A stretch of DNA of 64,000 nt from Glaciimonas sp. PCH181 (GCF_003056055.1 NZ_PYFP01000001.1:2170001-2234000); one strand, 5' to 3'. Positions 8,757 through 19,661 are shown, counted from the stretch's first letter. Numbers and translations: made by a program. The notes: generated from the letters alone by a model not told the origin.

Positions 8757-9215
8757 ATGAAAATTACACTCGCGATGATCGCTTTGGCTGCAGGACTCAC
8801 CTTTTCTGCCAGCGGGTTTGCACAAACTGCGGCGCCCGCTGCAGCACCGGCAGGGTCAACTGGAGTTTGTAAGGATGGCTCTTACTCCTCAGCTGCAACA
8901 AATAAGGGCGCTTGCTCAAAACATGGCGGCGTGAAAGATTGGTACGGCAAAGCAGCAGCGGCAGCCCCTGCTGCTGCACCAGCCGCAGCCGCGCCAGCAG
9001 CTTCGGTTTCAGCCATGAAAGCCCCTGCTGAAACGCCTGCCGCAAAACAAGCCGCAGGCGGCGGTGCTGGCAAAGTATGGGTCAACACCAGCTCAAAGAC
9101 TTACCATTGCAGCGGCTCGAAATGGTACGGAAAAACTAAAGCTGGCGAATACATGACAGAAGCTGCGGCCAAAACCGCAGGCAACCATGCTGATCATGGC
9201 AAGGCTTGCTCTTAA
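8757..9215 (+). CDS. secreted DUF3761-domain protein
   Basis: 152 residues with a clear signal peptide (cleavage after SGFAQ). The first domain, TGVCKDGSYSSAATNKGACS plus KHGGVKDWYG, is the DUF3761 motif. An Ala/Pro-rich linker (about residues 65-100) follows. A second Cys-containing module, about 105-152, contains VWVNTSSKTYHCSGSKWYGK and a final HGKACS. The four conserved cysteines could form disulfides in the periplasm. Both modules recur in Burkholderiales small secreted proteins but have no known activity. The gene ends in a strong terminator. The 286-bp gap upstream contains a nine-T run at 8564-8572 and a weak dyad at 8593-8630 but no other gene. Confidence 0.78.
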   Translation: MKITLAMIALAAGLTFSASGFAQTAAPAAAPAGSTGVCKDGSYSSAATNKGACSKHGGVKDWYGKAAAAAPAAAPAAAAPAASVSAMKAPAETPAAKQAAGGGAGKVWVNTSSKTYHCSGSKWYGKTKAGEYMTEAAAKTAGNHADHGKACS

Positions 9216-9245
9216 TTTGCTTTGAAATTCATAAGTTGATCCAAA

Positions 9246-9273
9246 AAAGCGCCCCGCATGTCGGGGCGCTTTT
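9246..9273 (+). terminator. terminator after the DUF3761 gene
   Basis: Perfect 11-bp GC-rich stem (AAAGCGCCCCG and its complement) with loop CATGT, ending in TTTT. It also serves the convergent yihY-type gene poorly, since that gene's stop is at 9346. Confidence 0.85.
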
Positions 9274-9345
9274 ACATTCGACTAGTCGCGTCGGCTAAGC
9301 CGCTTGAAGCGACTTACTCAGCTTATTCAGTGATACTGGGCTGAT

Positions 9346-10623
9346 TTATGTTGGCTGAGTCTGGCTTAAATACATTGCCAGCGATTGGTCCAATCCCGTT
9401 TCAATGACTTCTTCTACCTGCTTCGCCAGAGGCGACACTTCAATCGCGTTTGCCGCCGTATTAAACACAAACAGACGATAAATCTCGGCCAATTTCAAAT
9501 TATCGGGATTCACCAGCAAAGTCCATCGATCCATATTGGATATCGCGTGGCGGTTCCAGCGCAAGCGTTTTGGTAGCACGGTTGTTATGCGACCAACCCA
9601 ACCGACGTCCAACATTTGCTGGAGTAAATTTTCTGACTCATCAAACCCCAGCCGCGTCGCCCGTCGAATCTGGTTCGCACTGACAGCAGAAGAGGCATCA
9701 GCGTGACGCGCCTTATGCAAAACCCGCAAAACCGCCATCGCATCGACGAACGCACTACCGGGGGTAGGCAAATGCCACCAGCGCTCATACTTAATGACCG
9801 GCAGCGCGGCGACCACCAACGCCCCCACCAGTGTGATCATCCACAACATGTAAATCCACAACAAAAAAATTGGCAATGCAGCTAAGGCCCCGTAAATAAC
9901 GGTATAAGTTGGAAATTTAATGACATAGGCCGCAAAAAACCGCTTGGCAACTTCAAATGCAATACCCGCCAGCAGACCACCCCAGATCGCGTCGCGCCAA
10001 TCAACCAATCGATTCGGCACCACGATATACAGCAACGTAAATGCCGCCGTCGTCAACGACACCGACACCGCCGTATAAAACCAGCTACCCAGCCAGCTGA
10101 TGACTAGCCCGTTGGTGGCCTCGGTCAGATACGAAGTCACTGAAATCGAGATACCGATTAACAACGGTCCCAATGTCACCAGCGACCAATACACCAACGC
10201 ACGTTGAATCAATGGCCGTTGGGTTTTTACCCGCCAAATACTATTAAACACCTGATCCACGGTCGACATTGTCATGCCAGTCGTGACGATCAGCGCGACA
10301 CCGCCAACAGCCGACAATCGCGCTGATTTACTAGCAAATTGATTCAAATTATCGAGAATAGTGTTGGCGATCCCCTTCGGCATCAGGTTATGCACGAAGT
10401 AAGCCTCTAGCGATGCCCGAAAAGTACTGAACAGCGGGAACGCGGTAAAAATCGCCAGCGCAATAGTTACCATCGGCACCAGCGCCAAAATCGTCATGAA
10501 AGTCAAACTGCCAGCGACTTGCGGCAAGCGCTCTTCGCTCAGGCGACGTCCGGCAAAACGAAACAGGTCGCCCAGTTCAGTCCATGACAAACCACGCAAA
10601 CGGGAAAATTTAAATGAAAACAT
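9346..10623 (-). CDS. YihY/BrkB-family inner membrane protein
   Basis: 425 residues from the ATG at 10623; a TTG at 10671 could extend it by 16 residues, and neither start has a clear Shine-Dalgarno. Six or so membrane segments lie in the first 300 residues, with the family-typical blocks AGSLTFMTILALVPM and GALAALPIFLLWIYMLWMITLVGA. A soluble C-terminal domain (about 310-425) looks like a winged helix (SANQIRRATRLGFDESEN), a common extension in betaproteobacterial YihY proteins. The family was once called ribonuclease BN in error; its true role is unclear, possibly transport. It is monocistronic. Confidence 0.85.
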   Translation of the reverse strand: MFSFKFSRLRGLSWTELGDLFRFAGRRLSEERLPQVAGSLTFMTILALVPMVTIALAIFTAFPLFSTFRASLEAYFVHNLMPKGIANTILDNLNQFASKSARLSAVGGVALIVTTGMTMSTVDQVFNSIWRVKTQRPLIQRALVYWSLVTLGPLLIGISISVTSYLTEATNGLVISWLGSWFYTAVSVSLTTAAFTLLYIVVPNRLVDWRDAIWGGLLAGIAFEVAKRFFAAYVIKFPTYTVIYGALAALPIFLLWIYMLWMITLVGALVVAALPVIKYERWWHLPTPGSAFVDAMAVLRVLHKARHADASSAVSANQIRRATRLGFDESENLLQQMLDVGWVGRITTVLPKRLRWNRHAISNMDRWTLLVNPDNLKLAEIYRLFVFNTAANAIEVSPLAKQVEEVIETGLDQSLAMYLSQTQPT

Positions 10624-11655
<1,032 letters not shown>

Positions 11656-11668
11656 AAGGGGAAATGAG

Positions 11669-12142
11669 ATGAAAAAAGACGGGATAAAAAAGATGGCTGC
11701 CAATACATCCACACCAACCGCGTTCAAGACCCAGGTTCCGGTTCGCCCAAAACCGCCGCTCTGGCTCTATTTCGGCGCGGCCGGTAGTTTGTTGGCGCTG
11801 ATTGTTCTATGCGTCGCCTGGGAATTATTTCTGGCACCATTGCGTCCGGGAGGATCGTGGATGGTGCTAAAAGTATTGCCGTTGCTGCTGCCGTTACGCG
11901 GGGTGTTGAAACGCGATATTTATACGATGCAATGGTCGTCGATGCTGATATTGATCTATTTCGCCGAAGGCATCGTGCGCGCTACTAGCGACAGCAATCA
12001 TCTGTCCGCCATGCTCGGATGGGGTGAAGTAGCGTTAACCTGTATCTACTTTGTGTGTTCGATCATGTATTTACAGCCCTATAAAAAGGCCGCCAAAGCA
12101 GCGACTAAAGAAGCAATTGAAAAAGCCTCCCGCTCAAGATAA
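11669..12142 (+). CDS. DUF2069 membrane protein
   Basis: 157 residues with three or four hydrophobic segments and the block MLILIYFAEGIVRATSD, characteristic of DUF2069. A Lys-rich N terminus and a basic, Ala-rich C-terminal tail (about residues 140-157) face the cytoplasm by the positive-inside rule. It starts 13 bp after wrbA with an AAGGGG Shine-Dalgarno, so the two are an operon; DUF2069 next to wrbA is common in Burkholderiales. Function is unknown. Confidence 0.82.
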   Translation: MKKDGIKKMAANTSTPTAFKTQVPVRPKPPLWLYFGAAGSLLALIVLCVAWELFLAPLRPGGSWMVLKVLPLLLPLRGVLKRDIYTMQWSSMLILIYFAEGIVRATSDSNHLSAMLGWGEVALTCIYFVCSIMYLQPYKKAAKAATKEAIEKASRSR

Positions 12143-12157
12143 TGACTATTTTCCTCT

Positions 12158-13600
12158 ATGACTATTTCAATTGACGCAACACACTTAGCTGACGTAACTG
12201 ATTTTCTGCAAGGCTGCGAAAAGGTTGTCGGTAGCCCAAATGTCCTTACCAATGCCGCCGACAAATCTGCATTTTTAACCGACCAGCGCCAGCGTTTCAC
12301 TGGCGCTGCCATCGCAGTAGTCAAACCCGGCAACACCGCAGAAGTTGCCGCCATCGTGAAGCTATGCAATCAATTCAAGGTTCCGCTGGTCCCGCAAGGA
12401 GGCAACACCGGCCTCGTTTTGGGCAGCGTACCGGACAGCAGAGGCAATGCGATTGTGTTGTCCTTAGCTCGCCTCAATCAGGTCCGCGCCATTGACCCGA
12501 TCAACCATACCATTACAGTCGAAGCTGGCTGCATCTTGCAGAACGTTCAAGAGGCCGCTTTCGCAGCCGATCGTTTGTTGCCGTTATCGTTAGCCGCAGA
12601 AGGCAGTTGCACCATCGGCGGCAATCTCGCCACGAATGCCGGGGGCACAGCGGTACTGCGCTACGGCAATACCCGTGAGTTGTGTTTGGGATTGGAAGTC
12701 GTGACCGCGCAAGGCGACATCATGCATGGCCTGCGCGGCTTGCGCAAGGACAATACCGGCTACGATTTACGCGACTTGTTCATCGGCGCAGAAGGCACGC
12801 TCGGCATCATCACCGCTGCCGTAATGAAGATATTTCCGCTGCCGAAAGCCCAGCTAACGGCCCTCGTCGCGTTGCAAACGCCGGATCAGGCGCTGCAATT
12901 ACTGACGTTGGCACAAGGACGCTGCGGCGCTGCATTGACCGGGTTTGAGTTGATGTCGGATTTGTGCCTGCAATTGGTGGCTAAGCACATGCCGCAGTTA
13001 ACGTTTCCGTTTTCTGCGCATTATCCCTATTACGTATTAATGGAAATCTCCGACAGCGAATCCGAAGCCCATGCCAGCAACCTGCTAGAAGCGGTGCTGG
13101 CGATGGCTCTGGAAGAGGACATTTGTCAGGATGCGGTGCTGGCAACATCCTCAGCGCAATCGAAAACGCTGTGGCAACTGCGAGAAAGCATTTCTTCGGC
13201 ACAGGCCAAGGAAGGCAAGAATATCAAACATGACGTCTCGATTCCAATTTCTCGCATTGCCGAATTTATCAGCGTGACAGACGGCTTATTACAGCAGCAA
13301 TTTCCCGGTTGCCGCAACGTGACTTTTGGTCATTTGGGCGACGGTAATTTACATTACAACGTCTCCCCCGCAATTGGCGCATCCGTGGAAGCGTTTCTCG
13401 ATCAGCAAACCGCCATCAATCTGGTGGTGCATGACAGCGTACATGCCTTCGGTGGCTCGATCTCTGCCGAGCACGGCATTGGTTCGTTGAAAAGAGAAGA
13501 ATTACTACGCTACAAATCTGCCGTCGAAATGCAACTGATGCGGACGATCAAACAAGCATTGGACCCATTAAATTTAATGAATCCAGGAAAAGTCATCTGA
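12158..13600 (+). CDS. FAD-linked D-2-hydroxyacid dehydrogenase (GlcD / D-2-hydroxyglutarate dehydrogenase type)
   Basis: 480 residues. The N-terminal FAD-binding PCMH domain (about 35-215) has PQGGNTGLVLGSVP and GSCTIGGNLATNAGG. The C-terminal FAD-oxidase cap has NVTFGHLGDGNLHYNV, SAEHGIGSLK and the terminal LNLMNPGKVI. These are the hallmarks of D-lactate, glycolate and D-2-hydroxyglutarate dehydrogenases. Without glcEF neighbours, glycolate oxidase is unlikely, and a single-subunit D-2-hydroxyglutarate or D-lactate dehydrogenase is favoured. It starts 15 bp after the DUF2069 gene with a weak ribosome-binding site, so it is probably the third gene of the wrbA operon. Confidence 0.87.
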   Translation: MTISIDATHLADVTDFLQGCEKVVGSPNVLTNAADKSAFLTDQRQRFTGAAIAVVKPGNTAEVAAIVKLCNQFKVPLVPQGGNTGLVLGSVPDSRGNAIVLSLARLNQVRAIDPINHTITVEAGCILQNVQEAAFAADRLLPLSLAAEGSCTIGGNLATNAGGTAVLRYGNTRELCLGLEVVTAQGDIMHGLRGLRKDNTGYDLRDLFIGAEGTLGIITAAVMKIFPLPKAQLTALVALQTPDQALQLLTLAQGRCGAALTGFELMSDLCLQLVAKHMPQLTFPFSAHYPYYVLMEISDSESEAHASNLLEAVLAMALEEDICQDAVLATSSAQSKTLWQLRESISSAQAKEGKNIKHDVSIPISRIAEFISVTDGLLQQQFPGCRNVTFGHLGDGNLHYNVSPAIGASVEAFLDQQTAINLVVHDSVHAFGGSISAEHGIGSLKREELLRYKSAVEMQLMRTIKQALDPLNLMNPGKVI

Positions 13601-13616
13601 TGGCATCCTGAAGACA

Positions 13617-13697
13617 ACCGGTCCTTGCCCCAAATACAAAGTCACTTTTTAAGACCAAAATCTTGAAGAAATGGATTTTGGTGGGACTTGGACCGGT
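13617..13697. other. two-tier dyad after the FAD dehydrogenase gene
   Basis: Outer arms ACCGGTCC (13617-13624) and GGACCGGT (13690-13697) enclose inner arms ACCAAAATC (13654-13662) and GATTTTGGT (13674-13682). Both are perfect. There is no T-run after the structure, so it is not a classical terminator. The rest of 13601-13891 holds no convincing gene. A small frame at 13671-13919 overlaps the next gene's start and has no family resemblance. Confidence 0.4.
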
Positions 13698-13891
13698 ACG
13701 AATGATGGCAATTTAATTAACGCCTGCGATTTCACCTCCCTCTTTTGTACCCCTTCCTTTTACACTACGTTACATAGCGTTTGTCTACCAAACACGGTCA
13801 GGTACGTTAACCTCACAATACACGCCGTCGATCCAGTTCTGATTCCGATGGTCTTTGTTACTACACGCCTCTTAACCATGCCCGGAATAAG

Positions 13892-15454
13892 ATGTCGATC
13901 ACACAAAAATCTCGTCTGACCTCAACACTTCTTGCGATGCCCCTTTTGTGCTGCACGTTACTGTGTCTGCTTGCGCCAGTGAGCGCAATAGCGGCCTCAA
14001 CTATGCAGCCATTATCGGACAATGAAAAAGCGCTGCATGTGCTGAACCGACTTGCCTATGGCCCACGTCCGGGCGATATCGAGGCGGTCCAACAAATTGG
14101 CGTCAAACACTATATCGATCAACAGCTGAATCCCGATAGCATTCCGCTGCCGCCATCGTTAGTCGTCCAGCTTGCCGATTTGCCTAGCTATCAACTCTCG
14201 ACAACGCAGTTGTATCAACAATATGGCCCACCCTCTTTCCCGCCCAACACTGCAACACCGGAAGAAAAAAATCTCGCCCGCCAGCGTGCCAACAACGAAA
14301 TCACGCTGCAAACGCATGAAGCCCGGCTCTGGCAAGCGACCGAAAGTCCACGTCAATTGCAGGAAGTCATGACCGAATTCTGGTTCAATCACTTCAACGT
14401 TTTTGAAGGAAAAGAATGGGTCAGATATTGGAACGGTGAATATGAAAAAAATGTTCTGCGCCCCAACGCGCTCGGTAATTTCCGCCAGCTTTTGGGTTCG
14501 GTCGCGCATCATCCCGCGATGCTGTATTACCTCGATAACTGGCTAAGCAGCGGCGTCAACACGCAAGAAGCCAAAGGTCGCTTCAAAGGCTTAAACGAAA
14601 ATTATGGCCGTGAACTGCTTGAGCTCCATACGCTCGGCGTGAATGGCGGTTATACCCAAGCGGATGTCATCGCACTGGCGCGCATATTAAGTGGCTGGAC
14701 CATCAATGTAAAAGACATGAAAAACGGTGGCGGTGGCGGTGGCGAGCAACCAACCTTCATTTTTAATCCACGTCGTCATGATACTGGCGACAAAGTTTTC
14801 CTCGGCCAGACGATCAAAGGTCTTGCTGGTCCTGCTGGCGAACAAGAAGGTGAACAAGCACTCGACATCGTCGCCCGGCAACCGGCTACAGCGCGTTTTG
14901 TCTCCACAAAATTAGTACAGTATTTTGTCAGCGACAAACCCGATCCGGTGCTGGTCGAAAAAATGGCGCAACGTTTTTTAAGCAGCAATGGCGATATCAA
15001 AGCGGTACTGCGTACTTTATTCGATAGTCAGCAATTCTGGTCTCGCGCTAATTATCAAACCCAATTTAAAACGCCATATCAGTTTGTAGTTTCGGCCTTG
15101 CGTGCCAGCGCAATCCCGGTCGTGAATGTCAAATCAGTCGATAACGCGTTGAATCAGCTCGGCCAGCCTTTATATGGCTGGCTGACGCCTGAAGGGTATA
15201 AATTCTCAGAAGAAGCATGGCTGAATCCAGATGGGCTACTACGCCGGATTAATTTTTCCAGCAGCTTGAGCAATGGTAAATCGCCGATTAGTATGGCCGC
15301 CCCGCCCGCAACTTTCGCCGCGTTAGATCCACAGCAGTTGATTAAAACACTGTCGCCGATGCTAAACCCAACCAGTACCGACACCATCGCAAAAGCACCG
15401 CCCAATTTGCAAGCCAGCATGATTTTGGGTGGTCCTGATTTTATGAAAAGGTAA
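13892..15454 (+). CDS. DUF1800-domain secreted protein
   Basis: 520 residues with a signal peptide (hydrophobic run around residues 12-32, cleavage near AIAAS). The N-terminal ALHVLNRLAYGPRPGDIE, the central LMTEFWFNHFNVF-like segment, and NYGRELLELHTLGVNGGYTQ define DUF1800. The gene is followed 17 bp later by a DUF1501 gene; the two families almost always occur as a pair, and the pair is exported. Its biochemical role is not established. A run of glycines (about residues 275-282) lies in a loop. The Shine-Dalgarno is weak. It is co-transcribed with the DUF1501 gene. Confidence 0.88.
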   Translation: MSITQKSRLTSTLLAMPLLCCTLLCLLAPVSAIAASTMQPLSDNEKALHVLNRLAYGPRPGDIEAVQQIGVKHYIDQQLNPDSIPLPPSLVVQLADLPSYQLSTTQLYQQYGPPSFPPNTATPEEKNLARQRANNEITLQTHEARLWQATESPRQLQEVMTEFWFNHFNVFEGKEWVRYWNGEYEKNVLRPNALGNFRQLLGSVAHHPAMLYYLDNWLSSGVNTQEAKGRFKGLNENYGRELLELHTLGVNGGYTQADVIALARILSGWTINVKDMKNGGGGGGEQPTFIFNPRRHDTGDKVFLGQTIKGLAGPAGEQEGEQALDIVARQPATARFVSTKLVQYFVSDKPDPVLVEKMAQRFLSSNGDIKAVLRTLFDSQQFWSRANYQTQFKTPYQFVVSALRASAIPVVNVKSVDNALNQLGQPLYGWLTPEGYKFSEEAWLNPDGLLRRINFSSSLSNGKSPISMAAPPATFAALDPQQLIKTLSPMLNPTSTDTIAKAPPNLQASMILGGPDFMKR

Positions 15455-15471
15455 GCCATGAAAGCAATATC

Positions 15472-16809
15472 ATGAAGCGCCGCGATTTTATCCGCAATAT
15501 GCGCAATCTTGGGCTCATTGGAAGCGGTGCGATTCTGATTCCGGTGGGATTGTCTGGCTGTGTGGTCGCCCCGACTACCAAGCCTAACGCAGCCACGCGA
15601 CCGATGGGCGGAAATGCCGATGCACCGCTCGCTTATGGCACACCGTTAAAACGTGCGCGTCTGGCGGGTGATGGCACGCCGCGCATGATTGTAGTGTTTC
15701 TGCGCGGTGCGGTGGATGGTTTAAATGTCGTCGTTCCGCATGGCGATCATCATTATTATCAAGCGCGTCCGACGATTGCCGTGGCACGTCCGGGGGCGAA
15801 CAATGGGGCGATTGACCTGACCGGTTATTTCGGTCTGCATCCAGCCTTACAGCCGCTGAAAGCCTATTGGGATAATGGTCAGTTGGCTTTTATTCATGCG
15901 TCTGGCTCACCGGATATGTCGCGCTCGCATTTCGAGGCGCAAGATTATATGGAAACGGGCACGCCCGGCCAGCACAACACTGCCGATGGGTGGATGAATC
16001 GTTTGCTGACGACGATGCCAGCGAGTGAAGCGCCTATGCAGGCGTTGACGCTGGGCGAATCGGTGCCGCGGATTCTGACTGGCAAAGCGGTGGTCGCGAA
16101 TATGTCTACCGGACGCAATGCGACGCGGCCGACGCAGATTGATCGGCCGGATATTAATGTGGCTTTTAATGCGTTGTATCAGCAGGATCCGACTTTGGGG
16201 AAAGCTTTTCGGGATGGCATGGCGGCGCGCAAAGAGATGTTGATGGATCTGACTAGCACGGAGCAACGGGCGGCGAATAATGGCGCGGCGCTGCCAAATG
16301 GGTTATCGATTGATACTACTCGGTTGGGGCAATTGATGCGGAGCAATCCGGCGATTCGGTTGGGGTTTGTCGCTGTGGGTGGGTGGGATACGCATGCCAA
16401 TCAGGGGAATGGTGCGGGCCAGTTAGCTAATCGGTTGCGGCCGCTGGCGGATGGGTTGACGGCGTTGGCACGAGAACTTGGTCCGGCGTTTAACGATACG
16501 GTGATTGTTGTGATGTCGGAGTTTGGGAGGACTTTTCGGGAAAATGGTAATGGGGGGACTGACCATGGGCATGGCAATGCTATGTGGCTGCTGGGAGGTA
16601 ATGTTCGGGGAGGGGCTATTTATGGGCATTGGCCGGGGATAGATGATAAGTCGCTTAATGAAGGTCGTGACCTTGCTGTGACTACGGATTTTCGGACGGT
16701 GTTAGCGACGCTGGCCGAGAAACATATGCGGGTTGGGGATGCTGCGTTGCAGAAAGTGTTTCCGCAATTTGCGGGGAGTGGTAATCAAAAGTTGAATTTT
16801 TTAATTTAG
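15472..16809 (+). CDS. DUF1501-domain Tat-exported protein
   Basis: 445 residues. The N terminus MKRRDFIRN is a twin-arginine signal, followed by a hydrophobic stretch and a lipobox-like GLSGC, so the protein is probably a Tat-exported lipoprotein. The body has VFLRGAVDGLNVVVPHGD, SHFEAQDYMETGT, VGGWDTHANQG and VVMSEFGRTFRENGNGGTDHGHGNAMWLLG, the sulfatase/alkaline-phosphatase-like core of DUF1501. Partner of the upstream DUF1800 protein. Its last kilobase uses codons ending in G/T far more than its neighbours (16501-16560 on the sense strand: 25 G, 19 T, 12 A, 4 C). This belongs to the composition switch centred on the hairpin near 16924 and is not obviously a sign of transfer. Confidence 0.88.
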   Translation: MKRRDFIRNMRNLGLIGSGAILIPVGLSGCVVAPTTKPNAATRPMGGNADAPLAYGTPLKRARLAGDGTPRMIVVFLRGAVDGLNVVVPHGDHHYYQARPTIAVARPGANNGAIDLTGYFGLHPALQPLKAYWDNGQLAFIHASGSPDMSRSHFEAQDYMETGTPGQHNTADGWMNRLLTTMPASEAPMQALTLGESVPRILTGKAVVANMSTGRNATRPTQIDRPDINVAFNALYQQDPTLGKAFRDGMAARKEMLMDLTSTEQRAANNGAALPNGLSIDTTRLGQLMRSNPAIRLGFVAVGGWDTHANQGNGAGQLANRLRPLADGLTALARELGPAFNDTVIVVMSEFGRTFRENGNGGTDHGHGNAMWLLGGNVRGGAIYGHWPGIDDKSLNEGRDLAVTTDFRTVLATLAEKHMRVGDAALQKVFPQFAGSGNQKLNFLI

Positions 16810-16896
16810 GATTTTTTGTAGGTTTTTTTACTAGATGCCGGCTGGTTTTGAAATTGGTTTAGGCTGTCGTTATTTAAACCGTATGAGCCTGTCGGA

Positions 16897-16955
16897 TTTT
16901 CTCCGTTGAGGCAAGCCGGGCCCGCTCCCGGCTTGCCTCAACGGAGCACAAACCG
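16897..16955. repeat. interspersed hairpin element, copy 2 (inverted relative to copy 1)
   Basis: Perfect 20-bp arms 16901-16920 and 16927-16946 (CTCCGTTGAGGCAAGCCGGG and its complement) with a six-base spacer. On the minus strand the outer flank reads CGGTTTGTGCTCCGT (16955-16941), identical over 15 nt to copy 1, and the other side has CGGAGAAAA as in copy 1. The inner stem sequence differs, but pairing is kept: GTTGAGGC/GCCTCAAC here against GTAGAGGC/GCCTCTAC in copy 1, a compensatory change. It lies between the DUF1501 gene and katE. The region 16810-17205 otherwise holds only the katE leader. Plus-strand composition switches from G/T-rich to A/C-rich across it. Confidence 0.82.
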
Positions 16956-17205
16956 TTGCAATTACCTACAGAAGTTAAACCTTCCCCAAAAGAAATCCCC
17001 CTCCCTTTCCTACATAGAAATCAGGTTTCTTCTGATATCCATTTCCCTCAAAACGTCTAAGCTGCTTTGACCGATCAGCGTTCAACATCTCAAATAAGCG
17101 AACTGAACGCACCGACGGCAACAACAACGTCGGTCGGCTGCATCCGCAATGCCAGCATCACTTGCACTCCCCTCATTCCCAAACATAACAATGCGAGGTC
17201 TCCCC

Positions 17206-19620
17206 ATGGCAACACGCAAAAAAACCCCATCCGCGATTGATGGTGCAGGATCTGTTTTAAGCACAGTCTCAGGGCCCTCCAATGCAGCGCCCCCAGACAG
17301 CATGGGAACTAAAGAAATTGCCCCCACGCAACTGTTAGAAAAAGTAGTCGGCGGCCAGGCCCTCTCCGCCCAAATGCCTCACAACCCCACCAAAGCCAGC
17401 GAATACGGCGACACCAGTCCCACCCCCGAACCCGGCGCAACTGGCAAACCCGCCACCGAATTAGCCACAGCCAGCACCGCAACCGAAACCAACGCATCAC
17501 CCAAAGTAGGCGACGGCCAACCAATCATCGGCGGAAACCCTACCGTCGGCCCACTCGACCGCGTGCGCGTAGACGCCAGCGACCAAACCCTCACCACCAA
17601 CCAAGGCGTCCAAGTCGCCGACAACCAAAGTTCGCTAAAGGTCGGACTGCGCGGCCCAACCGCAATGGAAGACTTCATCCTGCGCGAAAAAATTTCCCAC
17701 TTCGATCATGAACGCATTCCCGAACGCGTCGTCCATGCAAGAGGTTCCGCAGCCCACGGCTATTTCGAATCCTACAAAGATTTAAGTGAACTGACCCGCG
17801 CCGCGCCGTTCGCCCAAGCTGGCAAACGCACGCCCGTTTTCGTACGCTTTTCCACCGTCGCAGGCGAACGTGGATCAGCCGACACCGTGCGCGACGTACG
17901 CGGTTTTGCGGTCAAGTTTTATACTGACGAAGGCAACTGGGATCTGGTCGGGAATAACATGCCGGTCTTTTTCATTCAGGATGCAATGAAATTTCCTGAC
18001 TTGATTCATGCCGTCAAACCGGAAGCCCATAACGCCATTCCCCAAGCCTCCAGCGCACACGATACCTTTTGGGATTTTGTCTCGTTAACCCCCGAATCAA
18101 CACATATGCTGATGTGGCTAATGTCCGATCGGGCGATCCCACGTAGTCTGCGGATGATGCAAGGTTTTGGCGTGCATACGTTCCGGCTGGTCAATACCGA
18201 GGGCGAGTCGATGTTCTGCAAATTCCACTGGCATCCCGTCGCCGGAACGCACTCTCTAATCTGGGATGAGGCGGTAAAGATCGCAGGCGCCGACTGCGAT
18301 TTCCATCGGCGCGATTTATGGGAAGCAATTGAGGCTGGCGCATACCCCGAATGGGAACTCGGCCTGCAAGTTTTCAGTGAAGCAGACGCCGACAAATTTG
18401 GCTTCGACGTGCTGGACCCGACTAAACTTGTTCCTGAAGAAATGGTAGAAGTCATCCCTGTCGGTAAAATGACGCTGAATCGTAATCCTGATAATTTCTT
18501 CGCAGAAACCGAGCAAGTCGCCTTCTGCACAGCCCACGTCATACCCGGTATCGACTTCACTAATGACCCACTGCTGCAAGGTCGCATTCACTCTTATCTC
18601 GATACCCAGATCAGCCGTTTAGGCGGTCCAAATTTCCATGAAATCCCGATCAACTCTCCCGTCGCTGGGGTCTACAACAATCAGCGCGATGGCATGCATC
18701 GGCAGGCTATTCACCGTGGCCGCGCCAGCTACGAACCAAACTCGCTAGGAGGTGGTTGTCCATTTCAGGCTGGCACACAGGGCTACACCAGTTTCCCACA
18801 GCAAATTGCGGCCGATATGGTGCGCGGAAAACCGGAACTATTCGCCGATCATTACTCGCAAGCACGCTTGTTTTGGAACAGCCAAAGCCCTGCCGAGCAA
18901 GGCCATATCGCCTCGGCATTTCGCTTTGAGCTGACCCGCGTGCAAACCCCCGCTGTGCGTATTCGAGTGCTATCCATGCTGGTCAATGTCGACCCGTTGC
19001 TTGCTGCGGATGTGGCGCAGGGATTGGGGCTGGAAATTCCTCCGGCAATGCCGCTGGCATCTGATTTGCTCATGCCAGAATATGCGCCCTCACCCACGCT
19101 TTCAATAATGTTTCGTCCGGGCGAAACCGGCATCCGCACGCGTCGTGTCGCGGTGTTGGTTGCCTCTGGCGTTGATGGCGCAACGGTGCAAGCGATCTAC
19201 GCTTCATTACTGACCGACGGCGCGGTGCCACGCTTAGTGGGCGCACAGCTCGGCAAGGTCGCCACTAGCGATGGCGGTTCACTCGATGTGGAAATATCGC
19301 TGGAAGCCGCACCGTCAGCGCTGTATGACGCGGTAGTCGTGCCGGACTGTTCCGCGACGACAACTGGATGGTTGCGCAACAATCAGGCGCTGGATTTCTT
19401 GCGAGATCAATACCGGCATTGCAAGCCAATGCTGATGTTTGAAAGCGGCGCAGCGTTGCTTGAAAAAGCGGGCATTACGATTGCACCAGAACAAGCCGAT
19501 CCCGGCGTGATTGATACTGAGAATAAAACCTTGGAGCGTGCATTGGCGGCATTCAAATCAGCGCTGGCAGGACATCGCATGCTGATGCGTGAAACCGATC
19601 CGCAGCCAATGCCCGAATGA
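17206..19620 (+). CDS. katE: large-subunit catalase HPII
   Basis: 804 residues from the ATG at 17206 (GAGG eight bases upstream); in-frame ATGs at 17149 and 17191 are less likely. A low-complexity Ala/Pro/Thr-rich N-terminal extension of about 150 residues precedes the catalase core. Active-site His177 is in [13 protein letters not shown], Asn250 in [11 protein letters not shown], and the proximal haem ligand Tyr464 in [16 protein letters not shown]. The C-terminal 150 residues form the flavodoxin/GATase-like domain of clade-2 catalases ([12 protein letters not shown]). It decomposes hydrogen peroxide in the cytoplasm, usually in stationary phase. The E. coli protein is 753 residues; the extra length is all N-terminal, and that part is strikingly C/A-rich in DNA. 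A hemerythrin gene follows 41 bp downstream. Confidence 0.95.
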   Translation: MATRKKTPSAIDGAGSVLSTVSGPSNAAPPDSMGTKEIAPTQLLEKVVGGQALSAQMPHNPTKASEYGDTSPTPEPGATGKPATELATASTATETNASPKVGDGQPIIGGNPTVGPLDRVRVDASDQTLTTNQGVQVADNQSSLKVGLRGPTAMEDFILREKISHFDHERIPERVVHARGSAAHGYFESYKDLSELTRAAPFAQAGKRTPVFVRFSTVAGERGSADTVRDVRGFAVKFYTDEGNWDLVGNNMPVFFIQDAMKFPDLIHAVKPEAHNAIPQASSAHDTFWDFVSLTPESTHMLMWLMSDRAIPRSLRMMQGFGVHTFRLVNTEGESMFCKFHWHPVAGTHSLIWDEAVKIAGADCDFHRRDLWEAIEAGAYPEWELGLQVFSEADADKFGFDVLDPTKLVPEEMVEVIPVGKMTLNRNPDNFFAETEQVAFCTAHVIPGIDFTNDPLLQGRIHSYLDTQISRLGGPNFHEIPINSPVAGVYNNQRDGMHRQAIHRGRASYEPNSLGGGCPFQAGTQGYTSFPQQIAADMVRGKPELFADHYSQARLFWNSQSPAEQGHIASAFRFELTRVQTPAVRIRVLSMLVNVDPLLAADVAQGLGLEIPPAMPLASDLLMPEYAPSPTLSIMFRPGETGIRTRRVAVLVASGVDGATVQAIYASLLTDGAVPRLVGAQLGKVATSDGGSLDVEISLEAAPSALYDAVVVPDCSATTTGWLRNNQALDFLRDQYRHCKPMLMFESGAALLEKAGITIAPEQADPGVIDTENKTLERALAAFKSALAGHRMLMRETDPQPMPE

Positions 19621-19661
19621 TTTTTTGGCCGTACTTTTCGTTCAACTGAGGAGGAGTCAAC

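Noticed and set aside
13671..13919. 82-codon plus-strand frame before the DUF1800 gene
   Set aside because: It overlaps the DUF1800 signal peptide, has no ribosome site and no recognisable family; more likely leader DNA.
15472..16809. Horizontal transfer as the cause of odd codon use in the DUF1501 gene
   Set aside because: The bias is graded along the gene, peaks toward the hairpin at 16897-16955 and inverts on the other side, which transfer does not explain; the upstream partner gene is normal.
18006..18587. 193-codon minus-strand frame inside katE
   Set aside because: Antisense shadow of a highly conserved catalase core.
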